From Cordylochernes scorpioides (lineage: Eukaryota > Arthropoda > Arachnida > Pseudoscorpiones > Chernetidae): a stretch of DNA of 64,000 nt. The position numbers and the translations under genes were made by a program. The number at the start of each line of letters is the position of its first letter. The first letter of the stretch is position 1. This document shows, piece after piece, positions 33,397 through 43,901 of this stretch. The stretch spans positions 44,004,406 through 44,068,405 of the forward strand of contig CP092877.1 of NCBI GenBank assembly GCA_030710605.1, read 5' to 3'. The notes under the pieces were generated by a model. It saw only the letters and a program-made list of their open reading frames with translations. It made no database searches and had not been told where the DNA came from.

Positions 33397-34733
33397 TAGC
33401 AAAAGGCTATTCACAGCAGTACGGAATAGACTACGAGGAAAATTTTGCCCCAGTAGTGCGCCAAAGTACTATTAGAATGTTTTTAGCCTTGGCTGTTGAA
33501 TACAACTTGATACTCCATCAGATGGACGTTCAATCTGCTTATTTGAATGGAGAAATTAAAGAAGAAATTTATATGACACAGCCGGAAAACTTCGTCTCAA
33601 GAAAATATCCAGAGAGAGTATGTCGACTCAAAAAGGCAATTTATGGGCTGAAACAAGCTGGAATAGTTTGGCATGAAAGGCTCGACAATGAATTAAAGAA
33701 TTTGGGACTGAAGCAACTTCAATCTGACAATTGTGTCTATATCAAGCATGATGAAGGTATTCTCCTGGTGGCAATCTATGTTGATGATCTGATAATTGCG
33801 GCTGAAAGAGAAGACACGTTGAAATCCTTTAAAGAAAGTATGAAAAGGATATTCAAAATAAAGGATCTTGGAGGGATAAATTGTTGCCTGTGTATAAGGA
33901 TACAAATGAAAGAGGATGGTTCAATATCCATAGATCAAGAGAGATATATTGAAGAACTTCTGGCGAAATATAGGATGAAAGAGGCAAAGCCTATTTCTAC
34001 ACCCATGGACTCGAACTCCAAGTTAACAAAAATTTCATCTATAGAAGGTGAGAATGAGCCAGTGAAAAAGGTAGAATACCAATCACTGATTGGATCATTG
34101 ATATATCTCTCAGTGTCGACAAGGCCCGATATAGCCTATGCAGTTAGTGCTTTGGGACAGTTCAGTAATGATCCTAGGAGACAGCACTGGAATGCTGCCA
34201 AGCGTGTCCTCCGCTATTTGAAAGGCACCTCATGTTTGAGGATTACCTACAGGAAATCTAATGAGGCTCTTCATGGTTATGTCGACGCTGATTGGGGTGG
34301 AAACCTCGTGGATAGAAAATCTCATACGGGAATTGTTTACTTCTTGGCAAGAGGTCCAATAGCCTGGGAATCGAAGAAGCAGCAGACTGTCACTCTTTCG
34401 AGCACAGAATCTGAGTACATCGCACTTTGTGAAGCAGGAAAGGAGGCAGTCTATCTTAGAGCGCTGTTGGATGAGATGGGATTTGGTGAATTGCTGAATG
34501 GACCGACTGTTCTGAAGACGAATAACCAGGGTGCTCAACAGCTGGCGAGAAATCCGGTTTATCATGCCAGAACTAAACACATTGACATCAAATGGCATTA
34601 CATCAGAAGCATTTGCAGCGATGGACTTGTCGAGGTCGTCCACACACCAACCCAAGAAAATGTTGCCGACATCCTTACTAAAGGCCTACCAAGGTTTTTG
34701 TATGAAAAACACGTGGCTGGATTTGGAATGTAG
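33336..34733 (+). CDS. copia C1 reverse transcriptase and RNase H
   Basis: Continues the RT one frame over from GSVERHKARLVAKGY. The polymerase palm has QMDVQSAYLNGEI and the active site IYVDDLII. RNase H has VDADWGGN, LSSTESEYIAL and HIDIKWHYIR. The frame stops 24 bases before the 3' LTR, normal for copia. The break from the previous frame is consistent with one missing A. The segment GGINCCLCIRI, normally closer to LGEIKYCLGIEI, is slightly unusual. Confidence 0.93.
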   Translation: MGIQTKCNSDGSVERHKARLVAKGYSQQYGIDYEENFAPVVRQSTIRMFLALAVEYNLILHQMDVQSAYLNGEIKEEIYMTQPENFVSRKYPERVCRLKKAIYGLKQAGIVWHERLDNELKNLGLKQLQSDNCVYIKHDEGILLVAIYVDDLIIAAEREDTLKSFKESMKRIFKIKDLGGINCCLCIRIQMKEDGSISIDQERYIEELLAKYRMKEAKPISTPMDSNSKLTKISSIEGENEPVKKVEYQSLIGSLIYLSVSTRPDIAYAVSALGQFSNDPRRQHWNAAKRVLRYLKGTSCLRITYRKSNEALHGYVDADWGGNLVDRKSHTGIVYFLARGPIAWESKKQQTVTLSSTESEYIALCEAGKEAVYLRALLDEMGFGELLNGPTVLKTNNQGAQQLARNPVYHARTKHIDIKWHYIRSICSDGLVEVVHTPTQENVADILTKGLPRFLYEKHVAGFGM

Positions 34734-34756
34734 AAATCTGATGAATTGAGGGGAAG

Positions 34757-34949
34757 TGTTAAAATGGCAATTCTCTCGGATTTCATGATATAATTATTTT
34801 GACCAGTGACCTGTTACTCTGTGGTGTGTTGCAGTGTATATATAAATGAATGTCTTTGTTAGTTAGTTAGTTGTGTTATCTTACCGTGACCGGTTCAATA
34901 AAATCCTCCGGTGATCAGTGCCCTCTCCTATCTTCCTCCTTTTTCAACA
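34757..34949 (+). repeat. 3' LTR of copia C1
   Basis: Identical by eye to 30558-30750, preceded by the purine tract and followed by TAGAG. Confidence 0.95.
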
Positions 34950-36441
34950 TAGAGCTTACATGGTAAGGTGGGATCGTAGATTGCTAGAACTGGAGGTTGT
35001 GTGATTAAATTCTTCAAAGTTTCAAATGCTTTTTGGTGAATTTCAGACCAGTGGAAAATTTTATCTTTATTCAATAAATCTGTTAGAGGTTCTGCTATTG
35101 AACTGAAATATTTTATAAATCTCCGATAATAACTACACAATCCATTATATTGCTGTATATTTTTGACTGTTTTGGAGATTGGGAAACTTTTAACGGCTTC
35201 TATTTTCCGAGGTGAAGGTGTAACCTGATAGTATTTGATGATATATCCAAGATATTCTATTTCTTCTCTGATAAAAGAACATTTTTGAAGCTTGAGCTTG
35301 AGGTTTTGGGAATATAATTTTTCTAGCACTTCTGATAGAAGGTCAAAATGTTCTTCTAAAGTTTTAGAATATATGATGAAATCACCAAGATAGTTGATGC
35401 ACCCCTTGTACATTAATGGACCAAGGGTTTGTTGTATGATTCACTGAAAAGTAGCAGGGGCGTTTTTCAACCCAAAAGGCATTACTAACCACTCATAAAG
35501 CTCTTCGTTGGTGATGAATGCTGTCTTCTCTGTGCTTTCTGGAGCCATTTCGACATGCCAATAACCTGAAGCGATGTCCAACGAAGTGAAGTATTTCGCT
35601 CCCTGAAGACGATCGATGACTTCTTGAATGTTAGGCAGAGGCATCTTGTCGTCAATGGTAAGGGCATTGAGGCGGCGGTAATCAACGCAAAGCCTCTTTT
35701 GGCCATCCGCCTTTGGTACGATTGTGACTGGGAAGGCCCATGGGCTTCGACTGTCTCGAACTAGTCCTTTTTTCTTTAAATCTTCAACCTGTCGTCTAAT
35801 CTCATCATACTCTGAGGCTGATCTTCGATACGGTCGAAGTTGGATAGTCAGATGAGGAACGGTATGGATGTTGTGTTTTGCAATTTTGATTTTTCCTACA
35901 TCAAAATGATTTTCACTAAAAATAGTTATATATTTATGTAATATTTTGTCGAGGGTTTGATTTGTTTCTGGTCTCAAATGATTCGCCTGAAATTTACAAT
36001 TATACAAAGATGGTCCTTTAGTAGTCACAACACCATTATTGATGTCGACATGAAGATTGAACAGAGTTCCCACGTCAAGACCTAGTAGAAGGGGATACAT
36101 GAAGTTTCTGAGGATGTGTAAATCTATCTGATGGGTGATGTGACTGATGGTAAGGTTGACTTTAACGCGACCAAAGCTTCTTGTTCTGGAATTAGCTTGA
36201 TTGATGTAAATGGATGATGATGGTTCCGTTTGTAGATTCAAGTTTTTGAATTGGGAATATAACATTATACTGATGAACCTGTATCAATGAATGCTTGAAT
36301 TAGGGTGGAGTTGACTAATGTGTTGATGTTGATGAACTTGAAGATTGGTCGCTCTATTAGTTTAAATTAACTGTTGGTAAATCAGTTGAGTTAGAAGATG
36401 AAGGGTTGGAAGTAGCATACAAAGTTGAGGATTATTCGTTT
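34950..36441 (-). pseudogene. gypsy G3 protease, RT and RNase H start
   Basis: From the 5' side: protease active site AFIDTGSSV near 36280, followed by a one-base frame change, and LLGLDVG in the next frame. The RT begins near 35830 with KKGLVRDSRSPWAFP, LCVDYRRLN, SLDIASGYW and MPFGLKNAPATFQ, then a stop at about 35441. The continuation (35413-34950) carries the catalytic position as YLGD instead of YLDD. The RNase H domain begins (LPCKLYT) and is cut at 34954 by copia C1; it resumes at 30557. Confidence 0.9.
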
Positions 36442-37110
36442 GCTGCCGCTTCTTTAGGGAATGTTTTGGGTCTATTTGGGCATTCATTATGCCAATGAAA
36501 ATTATCTAAATTTCGCATTTTGCAAAATCTGCATGGGTATGGTGGCTTCGGAGGTGAAGCGACGTAAGAGGTAGCAGATTTGAAGTCTTTAAATTTATTA
36601 TCACCGAAGGCTGGTTTGGAGTTCTTTTGTATGGAGCTAACAGCAGCCTCCAATTTTAAGGTTACACTTACCCAAGTCTCTATATCTTCGAAATGTATTG
36701 GGGCTAAGCTTATCTTCCATTGTGCTGGTAATCCTTCCGTCAACATCTGGATCTGTTCGACTTTGGATAAGGAAGTTTGTTTTAGAAGCCGGATTTTGGA
36801 CTGAAAGTAGTCATTGACAGATTCATCGCGGCGTAGACACCTTCGTTGTGCATCAATTAATGGTGTTGCTGTTGATGATCCAAATCTTGTAATAAATTTT
36901 TGTTTGATGGTTACCCATTGATTAATATTTGTTCCTGCAATTTCGTCAGCATACCATTCTAAGGCTCCACCTTCTAGAGAGTAAAAGAAAAGCTTTCCTT
37001 TATCTTCATCTAAAACATGTAATTCAAAAAGTTTTACCCAGCTCTGGAACGAATATCCTTCTGATCCCTGCTATATTTTTGCAATTTAAAAATATTTTCT
37101 TTGGACATAA
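36432..37110 (-). pseudogene. gypsy G3 gag
   Basis: The start is probably the ATG near 37110 (MSKENIFKLQKYS), close after the LTR and primer site. Several stops interrupt the first half. The last 104 residues are open and end with a Cys/His cluster (CRFCKMRN..HWHNEC) that resembles a modified zinc knuckle. Decayed relative to the pol region. Confidence 0.6.
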
Positions 37111-37261
37111 TGATATTAGATATTATTCTCAAAAAAAAAATTTTTTTTCAGTATTTAATTTTTTGCTTAAAAATTATTAAAATCCAAATTATGTTCACAA
37201 TATGACTGAAATAAATAGAAAATTCAAATGAATTAAATCTTTTTGATGTTTGAATAATTGA

Positions 37262-37287
37262 AAATACTCGCCTGGCTGCGCCAAAAC
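37262..37287 (-). promoter_or_regulatory. Primer binding site of gypsy G3
   Basis: On the minus strand, GTTTTGGCGCAGCCAGGCG directly follows the 5' LTR. It contains the TGGCGC core common to gypsy primer sites. The tRNA is not assigned. Confidence 0.6.
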
Positions 37288-37600
37288 TGTGGTGGTTCGT
37301 CTGGTTTTGAAGAAATGATTCAATTATTCATTCCGAGGTATTTTAATTATTACAGATATAATATAAAAATAAATACCAATGTTAATTATTATCGTTACAA
37401 ATTAAAATCTAGTAAAGAGTTTAAAAAGGTTTGATGAAAATGGCCGTTCGCTCTTGGTGGCGTCAAAACAATGGTTTCCTCCCTCCTGCTTACCACGTCA
37501 CCGCCGCCGCGCATGCGCCGACTAAGCGTACATGGCCGGCCGAGGTGGTGGCGGTTGAAAGGGCTGTTCAAAATTGGCGGTGGGTCAAAACACTGTCACA
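37288..37600 (-). repeat. 5' LTR of gypsy G3
   Basis: TGTGACAG to CCACCACA on the minus strand, 313 bp. It differs from the 3' LTR by substitutions and a 30-bp block. Confidence 0.9.
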
Positions 37601-37880
37601 ATATCAACATACATTAATATTTCTGTAAATTTTCCTTATTTAGATTATTTATTTTTAAGTAAAAAAGTATAAATTAGTTAGTCTTATTATAGTATTACCA
37701 TAGTAGTTGGTTATGTGCAGAAAATAAGACCATAACACTGCCTGTTGGCGTAGTATGCTTTATAGACAACACCCAATGACTTTGTTAGTTTGTTAGCACT
37801 ACATTTCTGAGATAACATGGGTGGATTGAACATAGAAAGAGAGAGAGCGCCATTTCTCTTTAAATATACAATAAATATTC
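37601..37880. repeat. Segmental duplication block, copy B, right of gypsy G3
   Basis: Counterpart of 10410-10680. No gene. Confidence 0.8.
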
Positions 37881-38667
37881 GAGGGCTATTCGATAAGTAA
37901 GGTACAAAATTAAAGGGGAAAAAATTGGGGGGAAATGATGTTTCATTTTTCAGAAGTCCCCATTAAGCTCCACAGACCTGGTCCAACGATGTTCTGAATT
38001 TTTTATCACCTCGGAAAAGTATAATGTGTAGAGGTCGCACTCGCGCCTTTGCGATTGATTCCAAAATGAATTTCGAGCTGTTATCAAGCATTTATTTTTG
38101 CAACGTTGGTCGGCTTTCCAAATTAAATCCAAGCTAAACGAAGTTCGTGGAGACTCAGCCCCATCCTTTAAGACCATTTATTACTGGATGAACGAGTTTA
38201 AAGGTAGCCGAAAATCAACACAAGATGAGCCAGGTCCCGGACGGCCTATGGATATAACCACGCAAGAAATGGTATAAAAAATCAATTGCCTTGTTATGGA
38301 AGATCGACGAGTGAAGATATGTGAGATAGCTAAGACCACGAACATCTCATTATACAGAGGTATACCATATCCTTCATGTAAAATTACAGATGAAGAAGCT
38401 ATGTGCCAGATGAGTGCCGCGATTGCTTACGATCGACCAAAAACGCATGCGGACAGATCCAGCAGTATTTATCGTTAATCACACTTAATCATTGAGACTT
38501 TTGGCGTCGTTTTGTGACTGTAGACGAGACCTGGATACACCACACCAGAATCCAAACAGCAGTCAAAGCATTAGACAGGTCCGAGTAAAGGGGCTTTAAA
38601 GAAGGCAAAGACTGTTGTGTCAGCCGGAAAGGTGAGGGCCACTGTCTTTTCGGATTCCCGAGGAATA

Positions 38668-38870
38668 TGTTGGAAACTGAATGCTACGACTACAGCTAGC
38701 GCCCCCTGGCCTTATCATCATCACTACAGTTTGTTTACTTCTTCTCTATACTGTTAATGTGTTCGCTACTATAACTCTCTTTTACTAAATGAATAATAAA
38801 GTTTATTATTATATAATCATCAACGTCCTCATGCCTTCATACAAGTTGTAAGTACCTAAATCTTACAACA
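38668..38870 (+). repeat. 5' LTR of copia C2
   Basis: TGTTGGAAACTG to ATCTTACAACA. The primer-site-like ATTAGGTTATGAGACTG follows, a variant of the initiator tRNA-Met site. Confidence 0.93.
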
Positions 38871-38948
38871 ATTAGGTTATGAGACTGAATATTGCATGGA
38901 ATTCAACTAACGAGTTAAGATAAAGAAAGAAAAAAAGGCTTAGCAAAA

Positions 38949-39790
38949 ATGGCGTCACTCCCGAGCCACGATGTAACCCTAGATAAACTCGACGGCTATA
39001 ACTACTCACTATGGTCTTTTAAAATTGAAATGCTCTTGCAAAAGGAAGATCTTTGGGAAGTTGTCACCGAAAATATTCCAGATTAACCTAAAATCGAATG
39101 GAAAAGGAAAGACTCAAAGTCTAGAGCTATCATTATTCTAATCATCGCCGACTCACAAATAGTGCATGTCAAAAAACTACTAACAGCCAAAGCTACCTGG
39201 GACACTCTCAAAAATATCTATGAAAGAAAAACACTCTCAGGAAAAATTTATTTGCTAAGGAAACTATACAGCTTAAAACTCGAAGAAGACAAAAACATGC
39301 AACAGCAGATCACTACCATGATGGAACTAGTTGACAAACTTCGAACCATTTAGAAACACTAAAGGACTCTCACATCACTGCTATACTGCTTTGCTCGCTT
39401 CCAAAGAGCTATTCTAATCGCACCACGATGTTGGAATCAAAGCCTGATGACGAGCTAACGCTTGAAATCACCAAGAACAAACTCCTTGATGAACGCACGC
39501 GCAGAGTAGAAAGCTCGAAAGACGAAAGCACTGAATCAAAAGCCTTCAAAAGTCTCCACAGAGCTTTAAACCAAAGAAAAGAGAAAAAGAGAAGAAATTC
39601 TGTTCTTTCTGCCACAAACCAACCCATTCCAAGGAAGAATGTTGGCACTATCAAAAGCGAAACAACAGCAACAAAGAGTACAAACATAAAAACTTCAGAA
39701 GAGAAAACGAACCTAAAGGACCTAACCCAAAAGCTCTCAATTGCACTCAACGAGAAGCAAGTGTACACAACTGGTTATACACTCTAGAGC
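38949..39790 (+). pseudogene. copia C2 gag
   Basis: Begins MASLPSHDVTLDKLDGYNYS, the usual copia gag opening, with an in-frame stop near 39084 and frame changes near 39350 and 39420. The zinc knuckle CSFCHKPTHSKEEC is readable at about 39598-39640 in a frame different from the longest open one. No continuous protein can be made. Confidence 0.8.
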
Positions 39791-40049
39791 CACATCTCAT
39801 ATGACATACGATGAAAGCTTCTTCACTGAACTTAACAGAGAACAAGCACAAAATGTTGTGGTTGCTAATGGCAATAAGCTGCAGGTCAAAGGGATAGGAC
39901 AAGGAGAAATCAAAGTCATCACACCCCAAGGAAAGACTGACACCTTACTTCTCACAAAGGTTCTCTACAACCCGGAAATAACAGACAACCTTCTGTCAAT
40001 AAGTGCGGCCACCTCCAACGGATGTAAAGTAACGTTCAGAAGAGATTGA
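39741..40049 (+). pseudogene. copia C2 protease, active site lost
   Basis: The frame has the family's flanking residues (ATSHMTYDESFF, VVVANGNKL, LLTKVLYNPEI). The catalytic motif DSGATSHM reads HSRATSHM, so the Asp is now His and the Gly is Arg. The protease would be inactive even if expressed. Confidence 0.8.
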
Positions 40050-40194
40050 TGTATCATCGAAAGAGACAACACAGCCCTCGCGAACGGTATACTTGACAAT
40101 GGAATATACCGACTCCACCTGGATGACAACCTCCAAACCCGCACATTCAAAGCAAATGTAGCAAAACAAAACCACTGCAAGAACAAAAATTGCC

Positions 40195-41093
40195 TCATGC
40201 TCTGGCACGACAGACTAGGACACAGAAATATAGAATCAATTTAAAAAAATTCAAAATGAGAACCTAGCAAGAGGACTAAGTCTAAATAACTGCTCGCACA
40301 GCACAGACTGCGTTCAGTGCATTCAAGGAAAACTTACCGAAACCCCATTTCCAAATAAGACAGAGTACAGAGCAACTGCAACGCTTCAACTTGTCCACAG
40401 TGATGTCTGCGGTCCACTACCAACTAACTCTCTTAGCGGTAAGAGATACTTCATCACCTTCACTGACGACTACAGCAGATACACGAAGATCTACCTCCTG
40501 AAAGGAAAATACGAAGTTTATGAAAAAATAAAAGACTACGTCATCTCAGCACACACGGAATTTGGAAAAAAATATCCAAACCATACGAACAGAAAATGGT
40601 CGTTAGTACGTAAACCGAGAGTCGAAGATTTCCTGAACCAAAGCGGAATCAAACATCAGCTAACAGTCCCCTACTCGCCAGCCCAGAACGGAGTAGCCGA
40701 AAGGAAAAACCGATCACTGATGGAGATGACAAGATGTATGCTGTTTGACTCAGGACTCCCACAGTCTCTATGGGCGGAAGCGGTTATACCACAGCTAATT
40801 ACCTACACAACCGAATACCTTCGAAAGCTACAGACAAGACTCCATTTGAACTATGGACCAACAGGAAGCCCAGTCTGAAGCATCTAAAAAGATTCGGATG
40901 TAAAGCCTTCGCCTATATTCCCAAGTTAAAAAGAAACAAGTTGTATAGCAAAGTTATCAAATGGATCTTTCTAGGATACGATGATCGAAGCAAAGGATAC
41001 AGAATCCTGCACGACACAGACAACATCACAATCAGCAGATCCGTAAAATTTCTAGAAAAAGAAAATGGGTTTCACCACGCTTCCACAAAATAA
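40195..41093 (+). pseudogene. copia C2 integrase
   Basis: The zinc domain (WHDRLGHRN, then CVQCIQGK) and core (VHSDVCGP, PAQNGVAERKN) are readable over several frames. The second catalytic position reads TENG instead of the usual DNG, so the Asp appears to be Glu. A stop follows it. The last part (40770-41093) is open, with FELWTNRKPSLKHL, FGCKAFAYIP and IFLGYDD. Confidence 0.8.
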
Positions 41094-41242
41094 CTTCACC
41101 ACAAGTACTAAGTACAGATCTAACTTCCTCTAATTATATTGGAAATGCAGAGGAAAGTCAGGAACCAGGAACACAATCCGAAAACCTTGAGGACTCAGAA
41201 ACCGAGGATTACATTCAACCCAGTACCAGCACAGGAACACAA

Positions 41243-42399
41243 GTGGTCATACAAAGAAGATCCATGAGACCAACAAAGGGAATACCTCCCATGAGAAATT
41301 ACTACATGCTGTACAAAACTGAAGCTCAAGACATTCAGACACCCACCAGCTACTCGGAAGTCCTACAATTACCAAAAGTAGAAAGAGAAAAATGGCTACA
41401 AGCAATGAACGAAGAACTAAATTCTCTTGAGAAGAACAATGTCTGGGAACTAACGCCTCTACCTAAGGACAAAAAGATCATAGGATGTAAATGGGCCTAC
41501 AAACAGAAACTCAATTCCAAAGGAGAAATAGAGCGGTACAAAACCAGACTCGTAGCAAAAGGATTCAATCAGAAACTTGGCCGAGACTACGAAGAAACCT
41601 TTGCACTAATCGTGAAGCATTCTACAATTAGAGCCCTCCTAGCCGCATCAGTCTACAAAGGGATGCAAGTGAACCACCTCGATGTCAAGACAGCGTTCCT
41701 ACACGGCGACCTAGATAAAGAACTCTACATGGAACTCCCAGAAGGACTCCATACAAAACAAACAAACAAAGTCTTCAAACTAAAGAAGGCAATTTACAGT
41801 CTAAAACAAGCCGGAAGATCTTGGAACACAAAATCGCAAGCACTCTAATTAAAAAAATATTCAAACAGAACATTGTAGACCCATGCCTATTCACCAAGAA
41901 TGAAGAAAACCATTCCATCTACTTGATTCTATATGTGGATGACATGCTCCTTGCAAGCGATTCCAAGATAATCATCCAAAACACTGTAAAAACTCTCGAA
42001 AAAGAATTCGAAATAAAGAACCTTGGAGACCCCACTCAATTCATTGGTATAGAAATCTCAAGGAACAGAGAAGGTGAACTCCTTCTGATCAAAAAGAATA
42101 AAATCCAAGAATTAGTTGAAAGGTACAATCTCCAAGAAGCGAAACTTACTTTCACTCCCATGGAAAGCGGATACCCCGGTATATCTGATGTAAAACTTCT
42201 ACCAAACAACGTCCAATACCAACAACTGATAGGCTCATTATTGTACCTAAGCGTAGTATCCAAACCAGATATCGCAGCTCCGGTCTGCATACTCAGCAGC
42301 AGAAACCAGAATCCTAGAAATTGTGACTGGAATGCAGCAAAAAGAATCGTAAGATATCTGAAAACTACCAAAGAACTCGAGCTACGCATATCTAACTAA
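41243..42399 (+). pseudogene. copia C2 reverse transcriptase
   Basis: Two overlapping frames, 41243-41848 and 41821-42399, give WLQAMNEELNSL, GCKWAYKQKL, HLDVKTAFLHGDL and the active site LYVDDMLLA. The catalytic Asp pair is intact. The break near 41830 is a small indel. A stop at 42399 separates it from RNase H. Confidence 0.88.
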
Positions 42400-42886
42400 A
42401 AACCTCCCACACTGGAAGCATACAGTGATGCCACATGGACAAGCGACAACACCGACAGAAAATCACTAAGCGGAAACTTGTTCCTACTGGGATCAAACCC
42501 CATCTCTCATAATGACTGGGAAACAAGGTTGCGTATCTCTCTCATTCACCGAAGCGTAACTAATCTCCGCAGCTGAAGCCTCACAAGAACTGTTGCGGCT
42601 CCTCGACTTGCTGAAGGATCTCGAACTGGAACAGAAATCTCCAATCTACTTCCACACCAAGACAATCAATCATGTCTGAAGATATGTTCATCCGAAAAAG
42701 TGTCTTCTAGAACCAAGCACATCACAACCAAGATCCATCACCTGAAGAATCTTCAGAAGAAGATAGTAATAAAAATGACCTATTGCCCGACAGGCTACAT
42801 GAAAGCGGACATCCTGACCAAGCCGAAGCCGACATTTGAGAAGTTACGCAACAACCTCGTGACGTCTCCACATTCATGCCGAGGAT
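42400..42886 (+). pseudogene. copia C2 RNase H
   Basis: Fragments include AYSDATWTSD at about 42419 and, from 42700, TKHITTKIHHL. These are the RNase H Asp and HIDI motifs of copia, with frame changes between them. It ends close to the 3' LTR. Confidence 0.7.
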
Positions 42887-43090
42887 TGTTGGAAACTGAA
42901 TGCTACTACTACAGTTAGCGCCACACTAGCCTTATCATCATCACTACAGTTTGTTTACTTTTTCTCTATACTGTTAATGTGTTCGCAACTATAACTCTCT
43001 TTTACTAAATGGATAATAAAATTTATTATTATATAATCGTTAACGTCCGCATGCCTTCATACAAGTTGTAAGTATCTAAATCTTACAACA
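42887..43090 (+). repeat. 3' LTR of copia C2
   Basis: Same ends as the 5' LTR; GCCGAGGAT precedes it. Followed by the GAATA target duplication. Confidence 0.93.
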
Positions 43091-43554
43091 GAATAATTAT
43101 GATTTACTACTTGAAAATGTAAAAACAATAACAAGAGTATTGTGCAACACTTATGGATCGATTAAAGTAAGAATTGCATGCCAAAAGTTCACGATTGCCT
43201 CAGAAAAAGATGTTTTTTCACCACGATAATGCTCCGCGCCATAGTTCGAATGTAGCAGCTGCCAAATTGTTCGAATTAGGTTTCCAATTTGTCCCTCATC
43301 CACCCATTATACCCCTTATTGCCCAGATTGGGCCCCGTGTGACTTCTTCCTCTTCCCAAATATAAAGAAAGGGCTGGAAGGGAGGAAATTTCCATCAAAT
43401 GGAGGTTTTCGAAGATGTAAATGGATACTTTGAGGACCTCGAAACAATATACTTTTCCGAGTGGATAAAAAAAATATGAACACCGCTGGACCAGGTGTGT
43501 GGATCTGAATGAATTCTATGTTAAAAAATAAAAAATCATTTTACAAAAGCAAGT

Positions 43555-43897
43555 ACACTGGTGTCCAAAAATAAGAAACTTAACCAATATTGAAATTTCT
43601 CAAAAGCTAATTTATTAACAAATATCAAATTTAGTATACAAATAGTTTAAACTATGGAGAATTTGACTAGCTATATGAAAATAAAAAAAATATTTGAAAT
43701 TATGAAATATGCAAATTATTACCAATGTGGTGGTTAATAACGACAATCCACATAAATAATTTCTTAAAATTATATTTGATAGCGATTTTTTTTAAGTTGA
43801 AAATTTGCCTTGAATTAAATACCAAACGATGTACGTTTTCGCTGTTTTTAAATATTGCGAAATATGTTATATTTTTTTGTTTTAAATATAAATATTT
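43555..43897. other. AT-rich non-coding DNA
   Basis: Starts with ACACTGGTGTCCAAAAATAAG, which looks like a Tc1-type transposon end; no opposite end was found. The small frames have no motif. Confidence 0.5.
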
Positions 43898-43901
43898 AAT
43901 A

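Larger units (their letters stand above)
30558..34949 (+). mobile_element. Ty1/copia element C1, young insertion
   Basis: 4392 bp with 193-bp LTRs that are identical as far as I can compare them. The target duplication is a perfect TAGAG (30553-30557 and 34950-34954). A primer binding site (GGTTATGGGCCCAGG, initiator tRNA-Met type) follows the 5' LTR, and a purine tract (GAGGGGAAG) precedes the 3' LTR. Coding order is gag, protease, integrase, RT, RNase H. It is inserted in gypsy G3 in the opposite orientation. Confidence 0.97.
28783..37600 (-). mobile_element. Ty3/gypsy element G3, interrupted by a copia element
   Basis: LTRs at 28783-29065 and 37288-37600 flank gag-pol on the minus strand. 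The target duplication is ATAT on both sides (28779-28782 and 37601-37604). Copy A has the empty site at about 10410. The copia element at 30558-34949 sits inside the RNase H domain. Without it the element is about 4.4 kb. Confidence 0.92.
38668..43090 (+). mobile_element. Ty1/copia element C2, decayed
   Basis: 4423 bp with LTRs of 203 and 204 bp that differ at about a dozen positions. The target duplication is GAATA (38663-38667 and 43091-43095). Copy A keeps the empty site GAGGAATAATTATAATTG near 11457. The internal frame is broken repeatedly. It is clearly older than C1. Confidence 0.95.
37881..43554 (+). mobile_element. mariner element, copy B, split by copia C2
   Basis: The left part (37881-38667) and right part (43096-43554) add up to about 1.25 kb, collinear with 10681-11957. 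Recognisable transposase segments are MEDRRVKICEIA, VDETWIHHT and HHDNAPRHSSNVA. The right terminus is missing: homology stops at about 43554 and ACACTGGTGTCC follows. Confidence 0.88.
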
